From positions 415,027-479,026 of the forward strand of contig VWZF01005250.1 in NCBI GenBank assembly GCA_013396755.1: a stretch of 64,000 nucleotides of DNA. The letters are read 5' to 3'. The notes beneath the pieces were generated by a model. The model worked only from the letters and a program-made list of their open reading frames with translations. It ran no database searches and was not told the DNA's origin. Below, one piece after another: positions 49,279 to 62,560 of the stretch (its first letter is position 1; each line of letters opens with the position of its first letter). Source of the stretch: Sclerurus mexicanus (taxonomy: Eukaryota; Chordata; Aves; Passeriformes; Furnariidae). Both the position numbers and the translations under genes were made by a program.

Positions 49279-51839
49279 CATAATAAGTAGTTACAGACAC
49301 TGTCAATCATTCTTGGTCAAACACCTCTGAATGCTGCCATTTGGTGCACCTTCAGCTATTCATCCAAACCGCAAATATTCATCCAAAATATTCAGCAATC
49401 AGACTCTAACTAGAGGTACACAAAAAGACTCACAGAAGCGCTTAGGAAGATCTCAAAAGCTTCAAGAACATACAGAACTAGAAAAAAAAAGGCTTATCAC
49501 ACAAGTGCACTATTAAAAAAAAGCATAAACCCCCCCTCCCCCCAAATCTGTACCAGAACAATATCCAGCCAGGAAAAGATTGAAAAGGTGCAAGTTTCAG
49601 TATTGCACTGGATTTTGGCAGGATCATCTGCTATGCTGGCCACCTTACTGTAAGAGGGAGCTTAATTCTTCTGATTAATGTCAGCACAATTCATTTTGTC
49701 TTCTATGGAGTTGCATGGGCATGTAAAGCCAGGCCACAGTTAATCTTTCTTCTACTGATGAGATTACAACTCTTGAAATCAGCCCTGAGCCTTAAACATT
49801 CCTTCCCTCTCCAAAATTCCCTTTAAAGTTCCCTCTCTGTAGTTCTCTTTGAGGTCTCCTGTTTATTCCCCAGCAAATCCTATTAAAGTTACTCCCTCTG
49901 TTAGTCACGATTTCAAAAACAATTAAGTATTACTCAATTGTGCAGTTAATACAGTAGCATATTCTATGATTTTGCTCTGCCACTCTAAATAAAGGGTTTT
50001 GAAGTTTTTCCAGTCCAGAAATGTGACAACTACCACAATTGCGGTCAAGTTACTTATTAAAGCAAAACAAAACATACATTCAGTGTCAATTTTAGTTCCG
50101 AACTTATTTTGGGAATCCACCTGGCCACTATATCTAGGGCCACTGCACCTTTTTCTACCAGATCAGTATGACACAATAGTTAAAGGTTATTCCTTCACAG
50201 GAATATATTAAACCATCTAGTTAAAATCACTGGTCCTCCCTTAAGAAATCACTATTCATTTCTAAAACAAGCCTGAACTTTCTTTTTAAAATTTGTCTGT
50301 ATTTATTCCAGTCATTTGGTATGGAATACACTGCCAATAAAACAGATAAAGCATTTGTGATAGCAAAAAACCCAATGAAATGTTACTCCAAAATGATATA
50401 ACAAGAACTTTCAAAGTTTCAAAATTAAGTGAAAGCTGCATGACTAACTGCTATTGCAAGCCAGCTAACACGTTTAATATGACAAGCCCTTCTGTGAGGT
50501 ATTTTAGATGTCAGACAAGATGATCCAGCAGGTCAGCTCTAGCTCCGCTGTGCATATTATCCCTCTCACTCTTACACATTCTTCTGTGCTTTTCTGTTTC
50601 TCTCCCTACAAGAGAACTCATACTGGTCCTTTAATACTCCTCATCATTTCCCCCATCTCTTTTTCTTCAAGGTATTGCCTTGTCTTCCCATGTGACAAAT
50701 GTAAAAGCTATTGTATTGAGTTCCATGTAGCAATATCTCATTATTGGTAAGCTGGTTACAGATAGTTTGTATGAAACTGCTACATAAAAACAATACATTG
50801 AATCATCTTTTCTCTGCCCATCCATCCTTCCTAAACTCTTCATTAGATTTGTCAACCTAAAACAATGCAATACTGGACACTAATGTGGCCCCTAAACTGA
50901 CAGGTTTGTTTGTTACTATGAAATATTCTGATTTTCCTTTCAAGCCTATTCACTCAGCTCCTATACACTCTTCCAATCCTTTTACCAGCCTCCAGCCTGA
51001 TCTTTCCTGACAACAGCAGCTCCCTGAGAAAGACAATCTGTACCCACTATCAGATCTTGAAAACAAAAAACATTAACAAAATAAGGTCAACTTAATTTTT
51101 TTTAAATATGCACATTTTTGCATATATAATGTTTTTCGTGAATTTTTTGGTTTTTATGAGAACTGCTTCTGAGAGAGGCATCAGACTCAGACTTTGTCAA
51201 GGGAGTTTACACTCAAGGAGCAATCCACAGCCCATCCACTTGGAGATTATGCACTCACTGATAATTCTGAACTTGCAAACATCAGGATTCACACAGAAAT
51301 TTCATTTTAAGAGTTCTAGTACCTTCTCTTTCAATAGGGATCATAAATGTTACTACATCTAATCAACATATACAGAGTGATATCTGAAATTAGAAATTCA
51401 AATACATGCGACAATCTGCTTGCCAACAATCTCCAGACCAAAAATTATTCAGATAAAGTATTTGGTGAATAATTTTGAATAGCAAATTCATTTGAGAAAA
51501 TCAAAGCAGCTCACAGACAATTCACAAATGAAAAAAGTTATACATGTTAAATCATTTATTATGAACTATTTTTCATCTCTGTTCTGTTATTTGTTTTTCC
51601 ATTCCAGGCAAAGACAGCTTCAGAAAGAGCTGGATAAAAAGGCAAAAATAACCCCAATGCTTTTCTTACCTGGCATCTTCTAGCAGTTCTTGAGTATTTA
51701 CCTATTAACTGAGAAGGGAAGAAGTTAAATCTTGACCCACACAAGAAGTAAAACGGCCACCCTCACTTAAAGATTACATACACAATCCTACCCTGATGAC
51801 ATTGGAAATGAGAGGCCTATAGGCCTCCAAACACAGGTC
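49279..51839. other. Gene-free DNA
   Basis: Holds a C7-T-C6 tract at 49530-49543 and otherwise ordinary AT-rich DNA. Short open frames near 49923-50211 overlap on opposite strands and carry no motif. Confidence 0.5.
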
Positions 51840-52080
51840 TCATAATTAACAGACTTTTAACTGTAGCTGCATTGCCAGGTGCAAATTTAATAAAAGATTA
51901 TAAATGATAGATGAACTGTATTTCCAGCAGCTGTTTCTAATCCCGAGCAAAAATCTTCATTAAGATAGTGCTAATGTTGTAAATGGTTATCTATTAATTT
52001 AAAGTATTGCAAAACATCAAACATTACTCATTTAGAACATTGTGTTGAAAAGCAAGCAGAGAAACGATGCTCCAAATAAA
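51840..52080. promoter_or_regulatory. Candidate enhancer: AT-rich low-repeat block
   Basis: Complex AT-rich sequence with an E-box-like CAGGTG (51876-51881), CAGCTG near 51930, GATAGATGA, and several TTAAT or TAAT cores between 51840 and 52020. It has no transposon remnants. The combination resembles a developmental enhancer, but without alignments this is only suggestive. Confidence 0.25.
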
Positions 52081-55000
52081 GTTTACAACATGAAGTTTTA
52101 AGTCAGACAATCCCTAGTTAGAATTAATAATGTCAAACTTTCTGCAACCTTGAACAGCCTGCCCTGGGAATGAGACCAGCTCCTCAGGAGCCCTGCTCAC
52201 TGCTACCTAAACTCCAGCTGTATGGGCAGGGTGTTGGGCTGCTGGAATTCAAGCCTGCCACATTTTGTTAGGTCCGCTGACACGCAAGGAAAACTTCAGC
52301 TCTGGCACTGGCTGTGCTAGAGCTCCTGATCTGAGGAAACTTCCACGCTCAGTAAGGCAGAGCTATAAGGGCAACCAGCTCTGCTGATATGCTCAAAAAG
52401 GTAGAAAAAACGATGTGTTTTCTTGTCTTAGTCCCTTTCATACAATTTTAAGGTAAACCAGTTTTGCAGGGAATAAAAAGAATACTCTGACTCTACCCAA
52501 CCTTCTTCCATTAAAGGTGCAGAGACGTAGAGACATGTGAACTCTGCTCTGGAGGAGGCTGCCTTCTTGACCCACGGTGTTTGGGCGTTTCTGACACCAC
52601 CAGCACACAGTGCTCTCCTTTAGGAAATCCCACAGAAGTTCTTCTCACCCAAAGCTTTCACCCTGTTCACAGAGCTACAGTCTCAGAATTTACCCCACAC
52701 TGAGCTATGCCAAACAGCCATTATCTCTTATGCTTTGTGGCCAAGGTTTTTACAACGCTTCAGCAAGAGAAGCAGGAACACTTGCACCACACCCAGACCT
52801 GCTCATCAAATTAGAGAAGAAAAAAAAAAAGAGGTAGTGTATGTATTGTTTTCATTCAGTGTATTCTGCGCAGGAGAATACAAGAAGACAGAACCCCAAA
52901 CTAACATCCATTAGAAAAATTCACCAAAAACCTTTTCTGGAAAAGAACTACAGAGAAACCCTTAAGATTAACCTTTACAATTCACATCTTAGTTCACATT
53001 TTTATTTTAATACGTTTCTAACAGGAAAAAGAAGAGACCACCAAGCTGCAAGATAAGCTTTAGATTTAGAAAATCTACTAGCAACAATTAGCTAAATAGT
53101 TTAACAGATGCCTAGTAATGATTATTATTATTACTTATATGTGTAGAAATTCCTAGATAAAGCTACCGTAAATATGATACTTATTTCTGAAAGGCCCTGG
53201 TTCTTCAAAGCCCTTTCCCCTCCTTACATTTTTATACTTAACAATGTACAGAACAGTTTCAAGTGACACTCAAATCATGACCAAAGATGTAAGCTGCTCT
53301 CAACAGCTGCACCATCTCAGTTTCCAACTAAAGCAGAGCTCCCTACTTCTAAAGAAAGTAACCTCCCTTTTGGTTAACTTTCTTTCCCTCCCTTCCTCTT
53401 GCCCAAAGGTTTAAACCTCTTCACTTTCCTCAATGAGCAACAGGAAGTGAAATTCCATTTGACCATCTGCATGATGAATATCTGGCTAAAAAACATGCAA
53501 AAATCAGCGTGTTGAGTAAAATGATCAATATGCCACACAAATAATAATTTAGACAGCTGTACTGTATCCTTGGATCTAAGTCTCTCTTTACTCATCTAAT
53601 GCACTATATAAGAAATAGTTCAAAGTTAACCTAAACATTTTATCTGTCTTTACACAGGGGATACACACCTTTTCATGCATACAGAAAGAAAAATGTACTG
53701 TATAGGAAATTATTTTCCTGAGTGTTTTGTGGCCCAAATAAAATTGTCATTTCTTACTTACCTGAAAAATAATCCACTGTCATTTCGAAAGAAAATGCCA
53801 ATGGAGTAGATGTGGTGTGCAAGTCAATTTTTCCCTCAAGTTAAAGCACTGCTACACAGAATGTCTGCAGGGAACAAAATTTTTATGGGAATTTCACCAG
53901 TAAAAATCCAGTACAACTCCAGGGATTTGATCAGATTATTTCTCCCTATATTTCATCTGTGTAAAGAACAGAACAATTTGGTCCAAATCAGACAAATATA
54001 TAGGGGAATATACGAGGAAATAAGTAATAAAATCCAGGGAAGCATTGTGACGCTCAGATTATACCATACCACGTGGATAAAATAATTTTAGTTCAAGGAG
54101 AATGGGATGCTTAGGTGATCTTCCAGTGGGACATACTGATCGTTAGGTATGCACCCAAATCAGCTAAATAAGCAACCAGTTTGCTCCCTATTAAATTCTG
54201 GAAAACAAATCATACCTCCAACAAAAATGGAGTTAAAAAACAGAATCAAAACATTAATGATTTTTGACAGGCCTTGCATAGCCCGCACCATTAGGCACCA
54301 AAAATGTGCTTAATGTCAGTAACAGGTCTCATATGTGAAAGTAAAGAATAAGTGTAAACCATGGCTGCACATATGTAATTTTTTATGTCTAACCAACAAT
54401 AAATTATATATCAAATTGATGTGCTTAACCTAATAACTGTTTGCATGGCATGCAATTTTCAATTTTAAAATTGCAGGACTTTAACCCTTAGTTTCAACAC
54501 TTGGGTAGGTGTACAATATCCAAAAAATGCAAACTGTGTGCTCCTCTTTCAGATATGGCTTCTTTTCTTGACTTATGAATTTTTTAATGTATCAGTTATT
54601 CTGCTTTTTTCCCCCCCAAAACCCAAACCTGCAGTCTGTAAGTTAGTCCATATGTGTACACATGAAGAAGCTTGCATAAGCAAGTAGCAGTCACTTTAAA
54701 TGACAGATTAGAATGACACAGAGGGAGAAATTTTGGTGTTTCAAGTAAATAACATGAAAGATTTGCCCTCTATGATGCATTATGTTAAAAACCACTTCAT
54801 GGCCACATTCCAATAAGATTCTTATTTAGATCAGAAAGATTAACAACTCTGAAAAAGTCATTCCAAACTACGAGATGCCCATTTGCAAAATACAAGTATA
54901 AATTTGTAACACACTCGTAAGATTCGTTAAGGTATCAGAGTGTATGGCTTTGCCTTCTGTACCTTTTCTTACTTACAAATAAAATGCATGTATTTTTGGT

Positions 55001-58000
55001 CTATGGGAATCATTAAGGGGACAACGAAGCCTGGAAACAAAATGACCATATTCAAATATTAAACCTATTCCACTTGTAACTCCAGTCTTTCAAAAGCAAG
55101 GAAATCGAGTTAAGACATATGCTCCCCTTAGCTGCATGTTCCTGTGCTTTTCCCTTAGATGCAACAGTTAAAAGAAAGCATCAGTCTCTACAGTGATTTC
55201 TGCTTTGCTTCAACAAATCTTTTTCTTCACTTTTATACAACCCTTATGTTATTTCACCTTTGGAGAAGGGAAACGGCATTTTGTAAATAACTTTGAAAAG
55301 AGCTGCCTGTTCTGCAGAAGACACAGAATTTGCTTTATTTTTTTACCTATAGAAAGATTTATGAAATACAGTTGAAAGATGGATTCAACCACAAGACAAA
55401 CAGCTGGTTTCCAAACCCTAGAAAAATCTCTGAGGTATTTAAAGCAGAGGTTTTTGTTCAGTCAGTTACAGAAATAAGGGCCAGCCATGAAAATTAGATC
55501 TTCAGTTAGATTTGGAAACACTCTCTTCCCACTAAAGTTCAGGCGTTCTGATCTGCGTTTAGATCCCTATCTGCTACAAAGACTACATTAATTTAGTGTG
55601 TTTTAACAAGAAAAATTCATTCTTGCCACAGACATTAAAAAAAATAAAATTCAAAGACAAACCATTCTTCAAAGGAAACAAGGGCCCCATCTGCTGATGA
55701 TTAAATGTACTACATTAACACACGCACTACAGTGCTCCCACAGATAAGGCACTGAAATGAATTGCAAAGACAAATCACCACATTAACTGTGCTGCATTCT
55801 TCTACTATCTTTGTCATAGGTAAAGAAAAGTTTTTAGGCCCCTGGGTCAATCAGTTTCCATCGATGATGACAGCTTTGTCTGTGAAAAAAAATGGGAGAC
55901 TAGGAAGGAAATTTAGGCAGGAACCTGAATTTGCACAGCAATAAAATAAGGGAATACGGAGAGTCCTATATATAGCAAAACAAACCTATGTCTACATGTA
56001 TACAATAAACAGTTAAAGAAAATAATAAACGGTTACTATCTAAATGTCACCCTAAATGCTAAAGTTGTTAATTATCAAAATGTCCAAAACCACAATAGAC
56101 ATTAAAGCAGAACTTTCAGAACGACAATGAAAGAAGGCATCTGGGAAATGTAAAAGTCAAACTTTTCTGAAGTTTAAAACATCTTGTTAAAGAGTCTGAT
56201 AGTTGTATATTGAGAGTTCTTAAAACTAAGCACTGTTTTGTTTACAGAAGCCCCATACATAGCAGACTTTACATTATCTTGTGATGAAAAAAGGCAGTGA
56301 GCTTAATGAAGACAAAACAAACGTCCTTATTATGGACAAGAACATTTCAAACATTATATCAACAAAGAGCCGGCAGCTGAATTTATAATCTCATATGACT
56401 ATATTCTGCAATAAAAAAGTACATAATTTGGAGGTACTAAAACCTTTTTGTTTACACAGCTACGGCACAGAAAAGGCCTGTGCTGGTACACCAGGATGAA
56501 GCGTGTGCCTGACCTCTGTCCCCAAGCCCAGCAGCATGGCAAATGAACCTCTGATTAAAGCTGGAGAAAGCACACAAGAAACTTGCTCCAGTTCTCTCCT
56601 GGACCAGCAGTCAATGCAAGCTGGGTGTTTAATTATATGACAAAGAGTACGCCCCAGAACTGCAACTCTTCTGGGGATAATGTTGCAGTCCTGCTTTATC
56701 CCTCCTATTCTGTGCCATAAACCTTGCTTGCATGTATGATGCTGGAGGTCACCAGTGGGCCAGACAGCCAGTAGTACAGGACAAAATCCCACAAATCACT
56801 GTCTTAGGAAATAAGAAACGAATAATATATTTCCAGCAAATATTCTAATATAATGATAAGAGCTATGCAAATATACTAGAGTTGCATCCACCTTACAAAA
56901 TTTTGGTCTTGCTACCAAAACTGTACAAAACTGGAAATGATTGCCAGTTGTACAATGGTCAGGAGGCAATGTGCAAAACATCTCACTGCACAGATAAAAA
57001 CAATAATTAGAAACTCAGAGCGAGAGAATTCTTCAGTAAGCATGAATACAATCCATACAATAAACAACACTGGCTTGGCTTTTGACTGAGTGAATTAAAT
57101 TCAAAGTAGTCTGAATATAGTTCCAAGATGTGATAACAAAGTTCAAGGCATGAAACAAAACTATAAATATAACTACTCCTTCAGAGCGTAATTAGATCTC
57201 ATGTGGTTTCCTGGTATTTTCTTATAACTGTTTCCTTAGTAGAGTTCCTTCCATTGGCTTTTGTACTATAAACCAATTCAGAGTTGTTGACAGTCTGACT
57301 ATTGAAATGCACTTCGGGCTGAAAGATGTTCAATTAGGAATCTGTCCACTGGAGTAGCCATGTAACAGCACAGACATAAGACCACGGTACAGTTCCACAT
57401 ACATGGCATTTCCTCAAAATGAAATTTACCATTTACTTTAAGCACTGGCTTTCAGGCGGCTATTTTATAAAGTGTGCCTTTTTGAGTAGGTTGTTATTTG
57501 GTTGATCATTATCACTCATCAAAGAGGAAAACAATTAAAAGCTTTCAAAATCCAACTTGTTCAAAAAAGTGCCTGTGAAAAAAAATATGAGCATTCTCAA
57601 TCTTGCTCACAGATAATACAAAGCAACTTTACTAGGCACCTTCATTAGATCAGACAGCAATTTCCAACCTGATAATCTATGTTGGGAAAAGTAATTATAT
57701 CTGCCTGAGTTATAAGCACGTTAAAAGCAAAGCCACTGCAACTGAACATTGTCAAAGGTGAATCTGCTGCTTTGGGTGAAGCTACATGTAAGATGGTGTG
57801 CTGATCCCAATGACTACTGCTGCTGGAAAAGCTCTACTCTGCTGTTTGGTCACAACTGTGTGATACTCACCACACACTCCTGTCTCCTGCTTCCAGCTCC
57901 TCCTAGACTTGGCCTCTTTCAGCTAGGCAAAATGGGGGAAAACTGACAGAGCAATAAAGTGGATAGGCTCGGCTAGGCTAAGGTAGGATCCACCTACAGA

Positions 58001-61000
58001 ATTACAGCAAGCGCCAGAGCCTGTGACAGGAGGGAGCAAGACTTCCTAACTAGGAGAAAGCCTGGGAAGGTGAAAGCAACTTCCCCTTTTGGCAGTGATA
58101 GCACAGCTGGGATCATAATTTGATCCTGAACTTCTCAGCTGTGCTTCTTCATTTCTGCAGCATTCAGAAACCAATGCATTGTGAACAGCCCTGACCCAAA
58201 CACTCTGTCATCGCTCCCTCACAGGCATGCCAGTATTTCATGTTTGTACATCTGCCTGGGAATTTAATCTCATTGCACAGTAGATGAAGAATAAAACTGG
58301 CTAGGAATGATAACATTTAGTAAGTACTTACTTCAATTGCAATCTTAAAATCTAAATAACTCTCTAAAAAAAGCAAGAATTTGGGATCTTGCCTTCGTAC
58401 ATGCTTCAGTCAAACACCAAGCCCCAACCCAGGTATATGATCAAGCTAACATGTGCTTCAGTCTTATTGGCTTCTATGGTGTGAAATATCTAACAAAATC
58501 CCATTTGGAGTAAACAGTGTTAGGACCTACTTACATTCCAAGCACCACCAATGAACCAACAACTCAAGTGACTGGGTATTTCAATGCTTTCCTTGAGCAA
58601 ACAGCAATATCTATCACATTACACATATACAGCTGCCTTGTAAATCTCAGCTACTTCCACGGGGATCATGCATTTAGAAAGGCAAGTAGTTGCACTTCTG
58701 ATAAGCAAATCTCTGCTTTCTATTATCTCAGAAGACATTTTTTTTAAATTAATGAAATTACTTTCTTCTAATTCCTTAATGTTTTAAACTGACATAATTT
58801 TCATCATATTTTCCCCTTTTTACTCATATGCACACACATTGTTTTACATGACATTTCTTACAACTGCTCCCTTTCTATTTTATTTTTTGTTTTGAAAAGC
58901 CAGTTAACATTATCTGAGGAAGATGGAATATTAAACAAAATAAAAAACCCCCACACTTTGAATAAACAGAAAATGAGAGCTGTAGCTCAGCAAATCTTGG
59001 AAGACTTAGCTTTGAAAACTTGGTGAAATACTTCACAAACATTTAACAACTCCTGGTTTATATTTTGATCAGTTCAAAAAATTTCCTTCTCCTTTTTTTC
59101 TGCATTTCTCAACCCATCATGCTACATTTTAGCTTTATAAGGGAAAGCACAGCATTCCAGAAATGTGATTGGCAGACATAAAGGCTGGCAGGTACAGGGG
59201 GTGTCTTTTTGATTTAATGATGACTTATATCATTTTGAAAGACCCATGAAACAGAATGGAACTCTCCTTTCAAACCCAGTATTTCTATACCAGTGCTTAT
59301 GTTTGGGAGGAGTAGCTCTATTTTGGCTGCTTTTGGAGGCCTCTATTGATGCTTACTAACATGTTAATGAACAGCAGTGCAGTGGTGAAAGTACTGGATA
59401 CGAGGCTTTTTCGGAGCTTATTAATAGTTCTCTTTTATCAGCCAGAGGAGATGCTGTAATGTGACACCTGAAAGTGTGCTGTCTCTGAAGTGCTCCCAGT
59501 CACTGCTGGACCACAGAGCAAAACAAGGGGCTGAAACGAACATCATCACAAATAAGACTTAGACAGACTTTGCAAACACATAAAAAGGAAAAAGCTGGGA
59601 CTGAAGTTACAGGATGAAAGGAATGTTCCCATTACTTTTGTCTTTAGTTAGGATCTTAACCAAAGTTCTCAGGTTTTAAGCATAGTGCACTATTTTTCAT
59701 ATAGCTAGACCTCATTAAAAAGTAAAGTTACCCTTTATTTATCAATAGATCTATCACTCTATGTCCTGGGACACTCACAGTTTTCTTCCAAACACAGGGA
59801 CACTGTAGAGGTGCTAAAGACTAAACAAAAATCAGCAATAGCTAACCATTAAATGGGAAAAGATTTAGTCATCAAACCCACAGATAAGGCAGGTTAACTT
59901 TCTTTTGATAGGGGTAATGGGTTTGAGACTCCGGGTGTGTATGGGGATGTGTGATTTTAAAGTCTGACTTATCTTCCACAAATTCAGGGACACCAAGAAA
60001 ACACTTGAAAAGGTATTTTTGCCCTGTATCAGCAATTTGGTCCTAATGTTTCCCCTCCCAGGGAACCATAACTATTGTTTAGGTGACGGCTGGGTGGGAG
60101 CTTTCTACCACTCGAAAGATATCTCATCTCTTACTATGAAATGACCCTTAAAATTGTTATTGCATTAGATTATAATTGTAGTGTATTTAGCTGTGAAATT
60201 GCATGGACGTTTTTGTGCCTCTACATTTCTGAGTACTCTCCCTACTTGTTAAGTCAAACAGCATTTTGTTTTCAGTGTTCAGTGCTGACTATCCGTGGAG
60301 ACAGAGGCATGCATGCACATGCACACTGTCTCTCTGCTCTTTCACAGAGAATTTACGTCTGCTTCTTGGGTTTTATTCTCTCTCAGATCAAGGCTCTCTG
60401 CTCTTTCCATATAGAGGAAGCCTTGCAATAACAAATAACTATGTCCAATAATCTAACTGTAATGGAAGTGTGCTCAGAAGAAATTGATAGTGTTGCCAAC
60501 TCTCATTATTTTCCCATGAATCTTGTGATATTTGCTATTTTTCTTAAAGTCCTGACTGTTGAAATTATAGGAATAAATGTGAATCTGAGTTTCCATTAAA
60601 AAAAGTGTCTAGATTTCTCAAACATGAAGTAAAACCTGAAAATGTGAACTGAATGTACCCAAAATGGCTAAAACAACCAAAGGTAAACTAAAAATAAATA
60701 AAAAACAACTGGGGTGTTAAATTACATCATACTTTTAATACAATTTCTTAATTTCAACTCAATATTGAATAATTGGATTTGCCACATAGAGGAAATTGGC
60801 TAAAATCCTCAGATAAATGCTGGGTGCTACAAACACACAAAGTATAGGAAAAAGGGCAAGAAGAGGGAGGAATTCTCCCTCGTCGGACATGAATCAGATC
60901 CCTGGGAGAGTGGTTTTGGCCTGAAGTTGGTGTAGTAGCAGCAATCAGAGCTTCATTGCCAAGTGCACCTTTGCTACCCATGCTTTGCTGTGCCACTCTC

Positions 61001-62289
61001 CCAAAGAGTGCTATGCTACAAGGTCTGGAGCTTGAAGTGTTCCAAAAGCATTCACTATTATGTACATCCAGGTATTTCTTTTTGTCCGTGGATCCTACAA
61101 GTACAGCACGTGGTTTCTTCAGAAGGACCAAAAATTTCTCTCTGTGCAAGTAATGCTAGGTTTTATTTTTAATGGCTATAACAAAACCGTACATAATTTG
61201 TGTGCCAGTTTGTAATGGAGACTCCCCCAGCAACACAGAGAACTGCTCACAAAGGCTATCATGAACACAGGATCTGGTACTCAGAGAGGATATTGCTTTT
61301 TCCCTTATGGAATTATTTTTTTTAAAGTAATTAATAATATACCTAATATAAATGAAGTTCATGTAACCCACCAAGCTTGCAGTTTAAGCCACAAAAAGAT
61401 GCTTAAGACCAGATGCTGGAATGACTGATATTGCGGAAAACAAAGAAGCATTTTCTTATAAAGAATTTTTAATTGATTTTGTATACTGAGGAGACTGGAA
61501 TGATGTGCTTAGAGTACAGTGACTCACAGGCCTACAGTCACAATCCTAGCATCCCTCCCTCTGCACTAGAGGGGCAGGAAGCCAGTCTGCTCCTCAGCTT
61601 TGCTTCTCAATAACATTAACATGACAGAATTTACTCAATCTCACACAGCCTCAGATTCAGTGGGAGACAGGTCATGCTTCCTCCACTCTATTTCAGGAAA
61701 TCTTATTAGTCTACAATACATAGTTCTTTATGCAAATTCAGTAACTACAGAGAGGGAGAAAAACTAACAGAAAATATCTCACCAGATGGAGAAAATTGAA
61801 ACATTACCCTTGTTTCTTTGCCAGCACAGATCCATTCTGACAGGTTGGAAATGATTTATGGTTGGAGGGGGCATGGAGGAAGAGAGTATGGGGAGAAGGA
61901 AACATGCTTGCACTCGCAGAGATATCATTAATTGCTGTACAATGGTAAAATCTTTGCATTGTTTTGCATGCAATTAGTTCCAAGGCTTACATATGCAGCA
62001 ATGTTTGCATGCTGATCTCTGCATGAGACAAATAAACCTCGAGTATATGATGCATGTTAGAAATTGCTTTCAAACCACTGTAGAAGACGTTGTGGTGGAG
62101 AAATGATACAATATGGCAACTCAAAAACTGCATTAAAGGAAACAGATTACCTTTGAATATATGAATAGGTAAATACTTCAGTATGTCCAAGATTAATACT
62201 AATCATTACTATTTTAATATATAAAATGTTATGGATATTGCTACCCAGCAGCGATCAGGCAGATATCTAGTCTTTGTAAATTAAAACCA
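52081..62289. other. Gene-free DNA
   Basis: No gene is recognised in 10 kb. Items seen are an A-rich run at about 52817-52831, a perfect 9-bp inverted repeat at 54451-54475 (TGCAATTTT / AAAATTGCA), a GC-richer patch at 56460-56790 with a 110-codon minus-strand frame, and another at 60850-61150 where three frames are open at once. None shows a family motif. The last two could be decayed mobile elements. Confidence 0.5.
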
Positions 62290-62560
62290 GATATTTTTCT
62301 GCATCTAATTGATTTTTACATTACATTAGGCAGCCAAGGCTGCAACCTTCCATGACATAGTATCTAAATAAACATTTATTAAAATATTTTAATTAGAATA
62401 AGAGGGAAAATATAGTTTCCAATTATGTTTTCAGAAGGAAAAAAAATCAGACCTATTAAGAATTAATGTAAACATAAGTGTAATGTAACATTTAAATGCA
62501 ATAATTATGCCATATGATTTATAAAATGTGAGTTATTTCTAATTCCTAAACTTTTAAAAA
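62290..62560. promoter_or_regulatory. Candidate enhancer: AT-rich low-repeat block
   Basis: TCTAATTGATTTTTACATTACATTAGG opens the block, in two adjacent parts (62303-62329), followed by TTTTAATTAG (62385-62394), AATTATG, TTAATGTAAACA (a forkhead-like TGTAAACA) and ATTATGCCATATG. No repeat is seen. The regulatory reading is inference from motif density. Confidence 0.25.

Noticed and set aside
52600..52835. Possible processed pseudogene ending in an A-rich run at about 52817-52831
   Set aside because: The upstream frame has no recognisable protein similarity and no flanking direct repeats were found. An A-rich run alone is not evidence of retroposition.
56460..56792. 110-codon minus-strand frame
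   Set aside because: GC-raised patch, no motif, no continuation in neighbouring exons.
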